Positions 34,636-44,507 of a stretch of 64,000 nt of DNA are shown here, piece after piece. Source of the stretch: Serratia quinivorans (lineage in GTDB: Bacteria > Pseudomonadota > Gammaproteobacteria > Enterobacterales > Enterobacteriaceae); assembly GCF_946227985.1 (NCBI RefSeq), contig NZ_CAMKGL010000002.1, positions 395,266 to 459,265 of the forward strand, written 5' to 3'. A program made the position numbers and the translations under genes. The first letter of the stretch is position 1; every line of letters starts with the position of its first letter. Under the pieces are notes generated by a model, which worked only from the letters and a program-made list of their open reading frames with translations, was not told the DNA's origin and did not search any database.

Positions 34636-36162
34636 TTATCCTACCTTGTGTTCTTCCACTTTTAGTGGGCGATGTTCCTGCGGTTTGACCGCAGGGGCCG
34701 GGCGATGCTGTGCCTGTTGAATCTGTGGCTGATGGAACGGCGTCGGTGCGTTATGCGGCATCATGGCATTTGGCCGTGGTTGAACCGGCTGTGGGCGGGG
34801 AACGTTAGCCTTGGGCGCGACGTGTTCGACAGGTTTGACGGCCGGCAGCTGCGCCCTTTGCTGTACGGTGACAGGTGTCGGTAGATGTTGTTCAGGCGTA
34901 CGAGCCGGTCGGATCTCGGCCTGATGAATGGGTGCTGTGACTGTCGCTGGGTGCGGGCGCACGGCCGCCGGTGTCGAATGAGCGAAACTCGGCAGGGTCA
35001 TTGGCTGCTGAACATGGGCAACCGGTGTCATCGCATGGGGCGCTGGCGTAGCTGCATGGGCAAAGTTCGGCGCCGTCATCGGTTGGCGTTCCTTGGCTGT
35101 GGCGGGCGGCGTAAAATGTGGCTGTTGCAAGTTGGCAGCCTTAGGGGCTGCATAAGGCGTTGGCGCGGCAAAATGCGGCACCTGATTGACTGGCGCGTTG
35201 TGGTAGTTATTCACGGTGTTGCTGCGATTCACATTATTATATTGATTGATATTGGTGACGCGATTAATCACCGTAGTGGAATGCGAGATATAGGGCGCAT
35301 TGTTGTAGACCACCGGCTGACGCCGATTATTCCAGTGAACATCCCAGCTATGCCAGTCGTCATGATGGTTCTGATTAATCAATGCCCCGACCACGATACC
35401 TACGCCAAAGCTGATAACGCCGGTTGCCAGCATATCGCCGCTGCTATAGCGGGGCGCACTTTGATAGTGGTAGCTCGGATAGGCGGGGATCGGTTCGCCG
35501 TAGGCCACCCAGGGGTCGTAACGTGGCACGTAAACCACATTCGGCTGACTGGGCTCAATCACAATGGTTTGTGCCGGAGCGGCCACCACAGTTTGCGGGT
35601 AGGGTTGCTGTTCAACATATTGCGTGGCCGGGGCGACGACCACCCTCTGCTGCGGTGAGGTTTTCAGCGTACCTTTGGCGGCGGCGCGTTGGCGCATCAC
35701 CTGAATGGCGTTCATCACGTCGCCAGGGTCGTTGAGATAGGCACTGCCCAGCGCGGTGGTCCAGGGGATATTTTTCGCCATCTGGTCCAGCACGTCAGGA
35801 AATTGTACCAAGCCACGTACGCTGGGGTCCCAGGGCTGAGCGTCGGCCGCCGTAGTCAGCGCCGCCGGTTGCAGCCCGCGGTTTTGTGCCAGCCAGTTAT
35901 CCGCCGTGCTGATTTGGTCAGGATACCCGGCACCGGCCAGCACCTGCGCCAACAATTTGTCAGGAAAAAGCGCCACCGGGCTGACCAACTGGTAGAGTTG
36001 ATCGGCGCTCAATGGGGTATAGACCGGTGCTGCAGGGGAGGACGAGGATGCTGCGGTCGCCGGGGGTGCCCCCATTGCGCTCGCCACGGTCTTTTGGTCA
36101 CAGCCGCTGAGCGGCAGCATGGCGACGCAGATCAGCCATGTGATGGAGTTTAGTTTGTACAT
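34636..36162 (-). CDS. DUF3300-domain lipoprotein with His/Pro/Gln-rich tail
   Basis: This 508-aa protein has lipobox LPLSGC (Cys21). Residues from about 45 to 265 match DUF3300: LYQLVSPVALFPDKLLAQVL, AAAQPWDPSVRGLVQFPDVL-like and VVYVPRYDPWVAYGE are typical. A short hydrophobic glycine-rich segment (ATGVISFGVGIVVGALI) follows. The C-terminal 230 residues are low-complexity, rich in Pro, Ala, His and Gln with Asn-rich stretches, and may bind metals or cell-wall parts (inference). It is inserted between ybjQ and amiD, which are neighbours in E. coli. Function is unknown. Confidence 0.85.
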   Translation of the reverse strand: MYKLNSITWLICVAMLPLSGCDQKTVASAMGAPPATAASSSSPAAPVYTPLSADQLYQLVSPVALFPDKLLAQVLAGAGYPDQISTADNWLAQNRGLQPAALTTAADAQPWDPSVRGLVQFPDVLDQMAKNIPWTTALGSAYLNDPGDVMNAIQVMRQRAAAKGTLKTSPQQRVVVAPATQYVEQQPYPQTVVAAPAQTIVIEPSQPNVVYVPRYDPWVAYGEPIPAYPSYHYQSAPRYSSGDMLATGVISFGVGIVVGALINQNHHDDWHSWDVHWNNRRQPVVYNNAPYISHSTTVINRVTNINQYNNVNRSNTVNNYHNAPVNQVPHFAAPTPYAAPKAANLQQPHFTPPATAKERQPMTAPNFAHAATPAPHAMTPVAHVQQPMTLPSFAHSTPAAVRPHPATVTAPIHQAEIRPARTPEQHLPTPVTVQQRAQLPAVKPVEHVAPKANVPRPQPVQPRPNAMMPHNAPTPFHQPQIQQAQHRPAPAVKPQEHRPLKVEEHKVG

Positions 36163-36351
36163 GGTGACTCACTTTTTTTCAGCGCAGGTAATATTATGAA
36201 GCTACCATCTGCCATAGAGTCTGCCAGCGCAGAGCAACACTCACTTGCACATCTGGCCACTCTGTCATCATTAATTGAATAACTTGATTATTGGATACAA
36301 GTTAATCAATCCGAGTTACAAATTTGCGTATTTAAACCGCAGGAGGGATTC

Positions 36352-37188
36352 GTGAAAATTTGGCCAGGGATATTTGCCGCAGCGTTGCTCGCAGGCTGCC
36401 AAAGTGTGCCACAGGACACCATCGTCGATCAGGGTGGCTATCAGCTTGAAACGCTGCATCAGGCCCAGGGCGCAGACCAGCGCATTCGCTTTTTGGTGAT
36501 GCATTACACCGCCGAAGACTTCCACTCCTCATTGAAAACCCTGACGGATGAACACGTCAGTGCGCATTATCTGTTGCCGGCGCACCCACCGTTGGCTCAG
36601 GGCAAACCGGTGGCATTTCAACTGGTGCCGGAAGCACTGCGAGCATGGCATGCCGGGGCCAGCAGTTGGCGCGGCAGAACCAACCTGAACGACACTTCGA
36701 TCGGTATTGAGATCGTCAATCGCGGATTCAACCAAACCCTGCTGTTTACCCACTGGCAGCCCTATACGCCACAGCAAATTGCCCTGTTGATCCCACTGAG
36801 CCGCGATATTATCCAGCGCTACGGTATTTTGCCAACGGACGTGGTGGGGCACAGCGATATTGCGCCGCAGCGCAAGCAGGATCCCGGTCCGTTATTCCCC
36901 TGGCAACAGCTGGCGCAGGCGGGCATAGGCGCCTGGCCGGATGAGTTGCAGGTGCAGAAACTGTTGGCGGGGCGGGATAAGCATGCCGAAGTGCCGCTGG
37001 CACCGTTGATGGCCAAGCTGGCGAGTTACGGTTATGGCATTGATGCGCACTGGGATGTTCGGCAGCAGAAAAACGTGCTGGCGGCGTTTCAGATGCATTT
37101 CCGGCCCAGCGATTATCGCGGTGAGCCGGATGCGGAGAGTGAGGCGATTGTCGATGCGCTGCTGCTGAAATACGGAGCCGCCCGTTAA
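36352..37188 (+). CDS. amiD: N-acetylmuramoyl-L-alanine amidase AmiD
   Basis: This 278-aa outer-membrane lipoprotein amidase has lipobox LLAGC (Cys15). The Amidase_2 zinc ligands are in VMHYTAEDF (His51), a later His in the GHSDI region, and DPGPLFPW (Asp). A peptidoglycan-binding-like helical C-terminal domain follows (about residues 205-275). It cleaves the amide between MurNAc and L-Ala, including anhydro forms. It starts with GTG at 36352 after an AGGAGGG site, the same gene as E. coli ybjR (276 aa). Confidence 0.93.
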   Translation: MKIWPGIFAAALLAGCQSVPQDTIVDQGGYQLETLHQAQGADQRIRFLVMHYTAEDFHSSLKTLTDEHVSAHYLLPAHPPLAQGKPVAFQLVPEALRAWHAGASSWRGRTNLNDTSIGIEIVNRGFNQTLLFTHWQPYTPQQIALLIPLSRDIIQRYGILPTDVVGHSDIAPQRKQDPGPLFPWQQLAQAGIGAWPDELQVQKLLAGRDKHAEVPLAPLMAKLASYGYGIDAHWDVRQQKNVLAAFQMHFRPSDYRGEPDAESEAIVDALLLKYGAAR

Positions 37189-38199
37189 TTACAGACCGTG
37201 CAGTTTGCCGTGATCCTTCAGCCAGCGGGCGGTGCGCGAGATACCTTCATCCAGCGAAATAATAGGCCGGTAGTCCAGTTCTTGCTGGGCACGAGTGGTG
37301 TCCAGTGTCAGATCAAAATTGAGCTTGGCGACACCATAGTGAGTCAGTACCGGCTCTTTTTCACTTTTGCTGCCGAGCTTTTCCATGCCGCGCGCCATCA
37401 TGTCGAGCATTGGGTAGGGTACTGAACGGATCCGACACTTCATGCCCAACTCGTCGATCAACTGTTGCACCACACTGCGTAGCTGACGTGGCTGCTGGTT
37501 GGTGATGTTGTAGGCGCGGCCCGACGGGGTATTTTCCTTCTGGGTCGCCAGCCACATGGCGTGCACCGCGTTTTCCAGATAGGTCATGTCCACCAGCGCG
37601 GCACCGCCGCGTGGCAGCAGCAGGTTGCCATAGCGTTTGATCATCTGTAACAGACGCGGCAGCATCACCTTGTCGTGCGGTCCGAATAACCCCTGAGGAC
37701 GCAGGATGGTGAAGTGGGTTTGCGGGTTGGACAGCGCCAACTGCTGGATCACTTGTTCACCTGCGGCCTTGCTGCGGGCAAACTCGTTGGCATAGCGTAC
37801 AGGGCGGAAGTCTTCGGTAACGTTGCGATGGTGATGATAGTCGAAGTAAACCGCCGGCGAAGAGATATGGATAAACTGCGAAACACCGTAGGCCGCCGCC
37901 CATTCGCCCAGGCGACGGGTGGCGCGCACGTTGGCCAGTTCAAAGGCTTCTTCGGTACCCCAGGGGGAAGTGAAACTGGAGCAGTGCCACAGTACGTCCA
38001 CATCGGCCAGCATGGCTTTGGCCTGCGATGAGACCAGGTTGGTGAGATCGGCATGAATGAATTCTGCACCCATTTTGACCAGCAGACTGCCCATCGCCTG
38101 GTTGCGACCGGTGGCGCGCACTTTAATGCCCTGACGGCGCAGATATTCAACGGCGTTACGGCCTAACCCACTGGTTGCACCGGTGACCAATACCTTCAT
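37189..38199 (-). CDS. ybjS: YbjS, NAD(P)-binding epimerase/dehydratase-like
   Basis: This 336-aa extended short-chain dehydrogenase has the nucleotide motif GATSGLG near the start and an active-site pattern S-(x)[10 protein letters not shown], with [13 protein letters not shown] carrying the Tyr-(x3)-Lys-type pair in altered form. It matches E. coli YbjS (337 aa). The substrate is unknown. The ATG at 38199 is followed by VLVTGAT; the longer frame to 38220 is not needed. Its stop is adjacent to the convergent amiD stop. Confidence 0.9.
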   Translation of the reverse strand: MKVLVTGATSGLGRNAVEYLRRQGIKVRATGRNQAMGSLLVKMGAEFIHADLTNLVSSQAKAMLADVDVLWHCSSFTSPWGTEEAFELANVRATRRLGEWAAAYGVSQFIHISSPAVYFDYHHHRNVTEDFRPVRYANEFARSKAAGEQVIQQLALSNPQTHFTILRPQGLFGPHDKVMLPRLLQMIKRYGNLLLPRGGAALVDMTYLENAVHAMWLATQKENTPSGRAYNITNQQPRQLRSVVQQLIDELGMKCRIRSVPYPMLDMMARGMEKLGSKSEKEPVLTHYGVAKLNFDLTLDTTRAQQELDYRPIISLDEGISRTARWLKDHGKLHGL

Positions 38200-38367
38200 A
38201 ACGAACTCTATTCTCACCAAAAATCAGAATGCTGACGGCCTTCAGCGGCGCGCCAGCAAATAAGATGCCATTCTTCCGTTATTTCGTGCTCTATGCAATC
38301 GGAAAGGACCTAACCGCAGCAGCAAAGTGTGCGGTTGATCGACAATTGAACACCTGAATACTGCCTA

Positions 38368-39807
38368 TTACGGCAGATTGCGCTGATGTTCTTCGGCCAG
38401 TTTGGCAATTCGCCGGGCCATACCGCGGAAAATAAACAGATGAGCGGGCATCATGGCGAACCAATACAGCAGCCCGCTAAACCCGGCAGGGTGCCACCAG
38501 GCCCGTACGTCCAGGGTGCGGTGGTCGCCGTGATCCTTGATGGTGAAAGCGAGGCGGCCCAGGCCGGGGGCTTTCATGCCAAACAGCAGTGCCAATAGCC
38601 GCTGTGGTTTGAGGGTGATCACCTTCCAACCATCGACGACGTCGCCAACCTCCAGCGTGTCGCGCTGTGGCCGGCCATACACCACGCGATTACCAATCAT
38701 ATCGTCCATACGTGCGCGGATCTGCCACAGAATATTGGCGTAAAAATAGCCCTCTTTGCCGCCCAGTTGCTGCACCGTATGCCACAGGGCCTGGCTGGAT
38801 GCCTGGGTTTCTATCGAGCAACCCGCCTGCTTCGGATAAAAACCATAGCCTGGCCGCCAGCGCGCACGTGCTTCCGGGTCGTAACCCCAGTCGGCGGAAT
38901 CGACCACCTCTTCTTCGCGTTGCAGGGTGGCCGTCACCGCCTGATCGAAGGTTTGCAGCGTTTGCGGGATCAGCGCCTGCAGCGGTTTGCCGTCGGCGGG
39001 CAGATCGTGGTTCAACCCCTGGATCAGCGCGCTGGCGATAGAGGTGGGCACCGAGGTGATCATGCTGATAAACCAGACCGAGATAAAACGGGTCGGCAGC
39101 GGGATCGGGATCAGCCAGCGTTTTTTGCCGCTGATGGCGATAAAGCGTTCGAACAGGGTTTGATAGCTGATGTACTCCGGGCCGGCGACGTCAAAAATGC
39201 GACTTTCTTCCGCCGGATGTGCCAGCAGATCGGCCAGATACACCAACAGGTTTTCCAACGCTACCGGTGACGATTTGGAACGCACCCAGCGTGGCGGCGT
39301 AAGCACCGGCAGGTTGTAAACCATATCGCGCATGATTTCGAACGCAGCCGAACCGGGGCCGACAATAATACTGGCTCGTAGCTCGGTGACGGGAACACCG
39401 CTCTGACGCAGGATCTCCCCGGTCAGCTTGCGTGCCACCAGGTGTGGCGAGCTGTCGCCCTCGGGTTGCAATGCGCCGAGAAAAATGACCTGCTTGACGC
39501 TGGAGTTGCGCAGCGCGTCACGCAGGTTTTCAGCGGCCTGGCGTTCCTTTTCAATAAAATCATCGCCGTCGCCCATCCCGTGGATCAGGTAATAAACCGC
39601 GTCGATCTCCCACAGCGCGGCGGCCAGGGTTTCCGGCCGGTAAACGTCGACATATTGGCAGTTAACCTGCGGCCAGTGCTGCTCCTGCAGCCATTCGATG
39701 CGACGCGCGGCGGCGGTAATGTGATGTCCCTGTTCAATCAGGTGGGGGATCAGGTTTTGGCCGATATAGCCGCTGGCCCCAAGAACCAGTACGCGTTGAG
39801 CTGTCAT
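38368..39807 (-). CDS. ybjT: YbjT, NAD(P)-binding plus DUF2867 protein
   Basis: This 479-aa protein has an N-terminal Rossmann domain ([13 protein letters not shown]) like atypical short-chain dehydrogenases. A C-terminal DUF2867 domain (about residues 320-470) contains [10 protein letters not shown] and [17 protein letters not shown]. It matches E. coli YbjT (476 aa). Function is unknown. The start at 39807 ([10 protein letters not shown]) is chosen over the 17-codon longer frame. It is transcribed in the same direction as ybjS, 168 bp upstream of it. Confidence 0.9.
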   Translation of the reverse strand: MTAQRVLVLGASGYIGQNLIPHLIEQGHHITAAARRIEWLQEQHWPQVNCQYVDVYRPETLAAALWEIDAVYYLIHGMGDGDDFIEKERQAAENLRDALRNSSVKQVIFLGALQPEGDSSPHLVARKLTGEILRQSGVPVTELRASIIVGPGSAAFEIMRDMVYNLPVLTPPRWVRSKSSPVALENLLVYLADLLAHPAEESRIFDVAGPEYISYQTLFERFIAISGKKRWLIPIPLPTRFISVWFISMITSVPTSIASALIQGLNHDLPADGKPLQALIPQTLQTFDQAVTATLQREEEVVDSADWGYDPEARARWRPGYGFYPKQAGCSIETQASSQALWHTVQQLGGKEGYFYANILWQIRARMDDMIGNRVVYGRPQRDTLEVGDVVDGWKVITLKPQRLLALLFGMKAPGLGRLAFTIKDHGDHRTLDVRAWWHPAGFSGLLYWFAMMPAHLFIFRGMARRIAKLAEEHQRNLP

Positions 39808-39960
39808 TAGCGCCGCCTTTGCGGTGAAAGTCTGTTTAGCATAGTCACAGGATGCCAAACTCGTGGTTTAAATGCACTTTTTGTGTGGTTATGCGGGCAT
39901 TGCATCCGCTGACGGGGGACGTCACACTACCCGCCGTTTGTCTGCGTTAAGCCGGAAGAT

Positions 39961-40308
39961 ATGAAACTCAATGCTGTTTGTTATGCCCTGTTGGGACTGG
40001 CGCTGATCGCCAGTTTGTTTTTTCTGCATCCGATCTGGATGTGGTGGCTGTTGGCTAACCTGCTGACGCTGGTGGTCTACGGTGCGGATAAGTTTGCTGC
40101 GCGCAGAAGCTGGCAGCGGGTGCCGGAAAGCACGCTGCTGGTGTTCGGGCTGGTGGGCGGTTGGGTGGGAGCAATAGTTGCGCAGCAGGTATTTCGCCAT
40201 AAAACCCAGAAACAGCCGTTCAAAACCTGGTTTATCGTCAGCATGGTGCTGAATATTGTGGCGACGCTGGCGATTTGGTACTGGGTTTATGGCCGCTGGA
40301 TACTCTGA
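39961..40308 (+). CDS. DUF1294 membrane protein
   Basis: This 115-aa protein has four helices. YGADKFAARRSWQRVPE between the second and third helix, and GGWVGAIVAQQVFRHKTQK, are the DUF1294 signature. Some relatives are fused to a cold-shock domain; this one is not. It is not found at this point in E. coli. The ribosome site AAGCCGGAAGAT precedes the ATG. Function is unknown. Confidence 0.82.
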   Translation: MKLNAVCYALLGLALIASLFFLHPIWMWWLLANLLTLVVYGADKFAARRSWQRVPESTLLVFGLVGGWVGAIVAQQVFRHKTQKQPFKTWFIVSMVLNIVATLAIWYWVYGRWIL

Positions 40309-40311
40309 GGC

Positions 40312-40331
40312 GGGGCGTGTTAACGCCCCGT
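40312..40331. terminator. Hairpin between the DUF1294 gene and ltaE
   Basis: CGGGGCGT-GTTA-ACGCCCCG lies between convergent genes. Confidence 0.65.
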
Positions 40332-40343
40332 ACAGACAAGCAC

Positions 40344-41360
40344 TCAGGCGTGCTGCCTGAGGAACTGCTGCCATAAATCGACCACGTGCTGCAAATCCTG
40401 ACGGCTGACGTCAAGGTGGGTCAGAATGCGCGTCAGTGGCCCGCTGCTGATCAGCACGCCGCGCTCACGCATCCAGGGACCCAGCCTGGCTGCCCGCTCT
40501 GCTGACTGGCGCAGGTACAGCACGTTGGTTTGCGCGCCCGGTTCAACAGTCTCAACGCCAATTTGTTGCAGCTGCTGTTCCAGCCATTTGGCATTGTCGT
40601 GATCTTCACGCAGGCGTTCGACATTGTGCTCCAGCGCATAGAGACCGGCCGCGGCCAGAATACCGGCCTGGCGCAGCCCCCCCCCGGTCATTTTGCGCCA
40701 GCGCAGGGCCTGCTGGATAAAGGCTTCACTGCCGCACAACAATGAGCCCACCGGGGCACCCAATCCTTTCGACAGGCAAATGGTGAAGGTGTCGCAGTAC
40801 TGCACAATCTCTTTCAAGGGCACGTTCAGCGCGACGGCGGCGTTAAAGATGCGTGCGCCGTCGATGTGTAACGCCAACTGATGTTCACGGCTGAACTGCC
40901 AGGCTTGCTGCAGGTACGCCAATGGCAAGACTCGGCCGCTGATGGTGTTTTCCAGGCTCAGCAGGCGAGTTTTGGCAAAGTGGATATCGTCGGGTTTGAT
41001 GGCCGCCGCGACCTTATCGAGCGGCAGGGTGCCGTCCGGGTTAGCTTCAATCGGCTGTGGTTGGATGCTGCCGAGCACCGCCGCACCGCCGGCCTCGTAT
41101 TTATAGTTATGCGCCTGTTGGCCGACAATGTACTCGTCACCGCGCTGGCAATGGCTCAGCAACGCCACCAGGTTGGCCTGGGTACCGCTTGGCAAGAACA
41201 GCGCCGCTTCTTTACCGGACAGGCGGACCGCTTCTGCCTCCAGAGCGTTGACCGTAGGGTCATCGCCGTAAACATCATCACCCACTTCCGCCTGGGCCAT
41301 GGCATCGCGCATAGCGGCGCTGGGGCGGGTCACTGTGTCACTGCGTAGATCGATAAGCAT
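40344..41360 (-). CDS. ltaE: Low-specificity L-threonine aldolase
   Basis: This 338-aa fold-type I PLP enzyme splits L-threonine and L-allo-threonine to glycine and acetaldehyde. K198 in ICLSKGLGAPVGS is the cofactor lysine; the substrate loop EVGDDVYGDDPTVN is intact. It matches E. coli LtaE (333 aa). It is downstream of poxB on the same strand, with a 127-bp ERIC element transcribed between them. A C9 tract at about 40679-40687 keeps the frame. Confidence 0.94.
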   Translation of the reverse strand: MLIDLRSDTVTRPSAAMRDAMAQAEVGDDVYGDDPTVNALEAEAVRLSGKEAALFLPSGTQANLVALLSHCQRGDEYIVGQQAHNYKYEAGGAAVLGSIQPQPIEANPDGTLPLDKVAAAIKPDDIHFAKTRLLSLENTISGRVLPLAYLQQAWQFSREHQLALHIDGARIFNAAVALNVPLKEIVQYCDTFTICLSKGLGAPVGSLLCGSEAFIQQALRWRKMTGGGLRQAGILAAAGLYALEHNVERLREDHDNAKWLEQQLQQIGVETVEPGAQTNVLYLRQSAERAARLGPWMRERGVLISSGPLTRILTHLDVSRQDLQHVVDLWQQFLRQHA

Positions 41361-41370
41361 AAAAATCCTT

Positions 41371-41497
41371 TATCCCCTTCATCTTTCAAGCCGCAGCGTT
41401 GTTGGCTGCTCATGCTCACCCCAGTCACTGACTTGAGTCAGCTCTTGGGGAACCTCATGCTTGCCGCCTGGCTGCAACTTGAAATCTGTTGGGGATA
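41371..41497. repeat. Full-length ERIC element (127 bp)
   Basis: The ends TATCCCC and GGGGATA are inverted. The core TGCTCACCCCAGTCACTGAC and the later GCTCTTGGGGAACCTC match the ERIC consensus (CGCTCACCCCAGTCACTTAC and GCTCCTGGGGATTCAC). The length equals the canonical 127 bp. It lies between poxB and ltaE and would form a long hairpin in their transcript. Confidence 0.9.
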
Positions 41498-41523
41498 GTT
41501 TTAGCTGAAAGAGGACACGATTA

Positions 41524-43245
41524 TTAACGCAACCAGTTGGTTTTTGCCAGCTCGACCACTTCGTCACCGCGGCCGTTGATAATGGCGCGCAGCATATACA
41601 GGCTAAAGCCCTTGGCCTGCTCGAATTTGATCTGCGGCGGCATCGCCAGTTCCTGTTTGGCGGTGACGACGTCCAGCAGTGCCGGGCCGGGATGCGCCAG
41701 TATTTCCTGCAGCGCACCATCCAAATCAGAAGCTTTCTCCACGCGAATGCCTTTGATACCGGCGGCGTTGGCGATTGCCGCAAAATCAGGATTGTGCAGA
41801 TCGGTGCCGTCGGTCAGGTAGCCGCCGGCCTTCATTTCCATCGCCACAAAGCCCAGTACGCTGTTGTTGAAAATCACAATCTTGACCGGCAGTTTCAGCT
41901 GCGCCAGCGACAGGAAATCCCCCATCAGCATGGTGAAGCCGCCGTCGCCGCACATGGCGATCACCTGTTTGTCCGGTTCGGTGGCCTGTGCGCCAATCGC
42001 CTGTGGCATGGCGTTAGCCATCGAGCCATGGTTGAACGAGCCGAGCAGACGACGTTTGCCGTTCATCTTCAAATAGCGTGCCGCCCACACGGTGGGCGTG
42101 CCGACGTCGCAGGTGAAGATGGCGTCATCGCTGGCGTACTGGCTGAGCTGTTGCGCCAGATACTGCGGGTGAATCGGCCGATCGTCGTTGGCCGTCGCCA
42201 GCCCGTCGAGATCCTTGCGCGCAGTACGGTAGTGCTCCAGCGCCTTGTCGAGAAATGCCCGGTCGCTCTTTGGCTCTATCTGCGGCAGCAGGGCGGTGAG
42301 AGTGGTATGAATGTCACCCACCAGCGCCATATTGACCGGGCAATGTGCGCCGATACTGCCGGGGTTGATGTCGATCTGAATGATATTGGCATTGGTCGGA
42401 TAGAAGGCGCGGTACGGGAACTGGGTACCGAGCAATACCAGAGTGTCGGCGTTCATCATGGCGTGGTAGCCGGAAGAGAAACCGATCAGCCCGGTCATGC
42501 CGACGCTGTAGGGGTTATCCCATTCGATATGCTCTTTACCGCGCAGTGCATGAACCACCGGCGCCTGCAACAGTTCGGCCAACTTGACCACTTCGTCGTG
42601 GGCACCGGCGCAACCACTGCCGCACATCAGCGTAATGTTCTTCGCCTTGTTCAGGGTCTCCGCCAGCTTGTTCAGTTCGCTCATTGGCGGCTGCACCAGC
42701 GGCAGTGCCGGGGTGTGCCACACCATGCTGGCGTCTTCCGGTGCCATCTGCAGCGCCACGTCGCCCGGCAGGACGATCACTGACACGCCGCGATTGAGGA
42801 TCGCCTTGCGCATGGCGATTTCCAGTACCCGGGGCAACTGTTCCGGGTTAGAGACCAGTTCACAGTAGTGGCTGCATTCGCGAAACAGTTCTTGCGGGTG
42901 GGTTTCCTGAAAATAGCCACTGCCGATCTCGCTGGAGGGAATGTGTGCGGCAATCGCCAGCACCGGCACATGGTTACGGTGGCAGTCAAACAGGCCGTTA
43001 ATCAGATGCAGGTTGCCGGGGCCACAGGAGCCGGCACAGACCGCCAACTGGCCGGTCAACTGGGCTTCTGCACCGGCGGCAAAGGCGGCGACCTCTTCAT
43101 GGCGGGTTCCCAGCCATTCGATGGTACCCATACGGTGCAGGCTGTCGCTGAGACCGTTGAGCGAATCGCCGGTGACGCCCCAAATGCGTTTCACACCGGC
43201 CTGTTCCAGAGTTTTGGCAATCAGTGTGGCTACAGTTTGCTTCAT
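41524..43245 (-). CDS. poxB: Pyruvate dehydrogenase (ubiquinone)
   Basis: This 573-aa peripheral membrane flavoenzyme oxidises pyruvate to acetate and CO2, passing electrons to ubiquinone. The thiamin-diphosphate glutamate is in [16 protein letters not shown], and the GDG...NN cofactor motif is GDGGFTML...IFNN. A C-terminal amphipathic tail that binds lipid is present (ending [11 protein letters not shown]). It matches E. coli PoxB (572 aa). It is usually expressed in stationary phase through RpoS. It is followed by ltaE. Confidence 0.95.
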   Translation of the reverse strand: MKQTVATLIAKTLEQAGVKRIWGVTGDSLNGLSDSLHRMGTIEWLGTRHEEVAAFAAGAEAQLTGQLAVCAGSCGPGNLHLINGLFDCHRNHVPVLAIAAHIPSSEIGSGYFQETHPQELFRECSHYCELVSNPEQLPRVLEIAMRKAILNRGVSVIVLPGDVALQMAPEDASMVWHTPALPLVQPPMSELNKLAETLNKAKNITLMCGSGCAGAHDEVVKLAELLQAPVVHALRGKEHIEWDNPYSVGMTGLIGFSSGYHAMMNADTLVLLGTQFPYRAFYPTNANIIQIDINPGSIGAHCPVNMALVGDIHTTLTALLPQIEPKSDRAFLDKALEHYRTARKDLDGLATANDDRPIHPQYLAQQLSQYASDDAIFTCDVGTPTVWAARYLKMNGKRRLLGSFNHGSMANAMPQAIGAQATEPDKQVIAMCGDGGFTMLMGDFLSLAQLKLPVKIVIFNNSVLGFVAMEMKAGGYLTDGTDLHNPDFAAIANAAGIKGIRVEKASDLDGALQEILAHPGPALLDVVTAKQELAMPPQIKFEQAKGFSLYMLRAIINGRGDEVVELAKTNWLR

Positions 43246-43273
43246 AATTCCCCCAAGCGTTGTAAAGGCCCTT

Positions 43274-43330
43274 TATCTTTCAAACCACAGCGTGTGTCGC
43301 CTGGCCGTGACGTGAAATCTATTGGGTATG
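43274..43330. repeat. Short degenerate ERIC-type element upstream of poxB
   Basis: ATCTTTCAAACCACAGCG and GTGAAATCTATTGGGTAT are the ERIC ends with the core missing. Only 57 bp remain. Confidence 0.55.
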
Positions 43331-43419
43331 ACCTATCAGTCTTTCTCAAATAAACGCAGTAACGAACATGGAACCGGGAAAGTGTAGAAGGGGAAGGTAA
43401 AGCCTGCTTGCCGATAAAT

Positions 43420-43441
43420 GCCCCATCCTGACCGACGGGGC
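43420..43441 (-). terminator. hcr terminator
   Basis: GCCCC and GGGGC pair with further partial pairing (ATCCTGACCGAC loop) just after hcr. A U tract is not obvious. Confidence 0.5.
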
Positions 43442-43448
43442 GCAAATA

Positions 43449-44453
43449 TCAGGCGAGGGTGACGTCACCTTGCAGTTGGCAACTGCAGGCCAGCACATAA
43501 CCCTGGGCGATTTCAGCCGGGGTCAGGGTCATGCTGCTGGTGGTGGTGTAGTCACCTTCGAGGATGCGGGTTTTGCATGATCCGCACACCCCTGCGCGGC
43601 AGGCGGCGTTGACCGGCAGCGCGTGAGCTTCCATTGCTGCCAGTAGCGTGCTGCCGACCGGTACGCGAAACTCACGCAGAGGGCGGGCGGTGCGTAAGGT
43701 TAATCCTTCGCTCTGTTCGCCATCGGTGGCTGCCGGGGTATGGAACTGCTCTTTATGGAAGCGGCTGGCCGGCACGCCAAGCTGCAGGCAAAGTTGTTCT
43801 GCCTGAGCCATATAGGGGGCCGGACCGCAGGTCATCACGGTGCGCTCGGTGATATCCGGTGCCGCCTGGCGCAGCACTTCGGCACTGATTCGCCCACTGA
43901 GATAACCCGGTTGAATGTCCTGTTCGGCCATCAACGTCAGCCGCAGTTGCGGGTGGCTGGCGCATAACTCGCGCCATTGTTCGGCAAAAAGGGTATCGGC
44001 GGGAGTGCGGACGTTAAAGATCACCGCGATATCGCAGGCAGGGCGGTTCGCCACCAGCCAGCGACACATGGAGATGATAGGCGTGACGCCGCAGCCGGCC
44101 GCCAGCATCAGGTAACTGTCCGCCGGATGTTGTTCACAGCTGAACTCGCCTTGCGCATCGGACAGCCACAGTGTGTTGCCGGGTTTGACTTCGCCGGTTA
44201 ACCAGCGCGAACCCACGCCGTCCGGCAGGCAACGTACACTGAGACTGAGAAAACGGCTCTGGCCGGGCGAGGAAGACAGCGTATAGGCACGCAGAGTGTC
44301 TTCGCTATTACGAATACTGACCAGTGCAAACTGGCCGGGTTGGTAAGGGTAAAAAACATCGCAGATCAGGTTGAGTGTCCAGACGTCGGCGGTTTCCTGT
44401 TGGATCGAATGCACCTGCATGCGGTTGGGGCAAAGTGGGCTGGGTTGGGTCAT
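43449..44453 (-). CDS. hcr: NADH oxidoreductase Hcr
   Basis: This 334-aa reductase passes electrons from NADH to the hybrid-cluster protein. The FAD domain has RAYTLSSSPG, the NAD domain has AAGCGVTPIISM and MTCGPAPYM, and the C-terminal [2Fe-2S] domain has CRAGVCGSCKTRI with a distal Cys in VLACSC. It matches E. coli Hcr. The ATG at 44453 has a TGAGGTG site. It is 54 bp downstream of hcp in the same operon. Confidence 0.95.
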   Translation of the reverse strand: MTQPSPLCPNRMQVHSIQQETADVWTLNLICDVFYPYQPGQFALVSIRNSEDTLRAYTLSSSPGQSRFLSLSVRCLPDGVGSRWLTGEVKPGNTLWLSDAQGEFSCEQHPADSYLMLAAGCGVTPIISMCRWLVANRPACDIAVIFNVRTPADTLFAEQWRELCASHPQLRLTLMAEQDIQPGYLSGRISAEVLRQAAPDITERTVMTCGPAPYMAQAEQLCLQLGVPASRFHKEQFHTPAATDGEQSEGLTLRTARPLREFRVPVGSTLLAAMEAHALPVNAACRAGVCGSCKTRILEGDYTTTSSMTLTPAEIAQGYVLACSCQLQGDVTLA

Positions 44454-44507
44454 AGGGCACCTCAAAAGCAAAGGGGCCGACGTCTGCGGCCCCGAGAAAC
44501 AGTGGCA

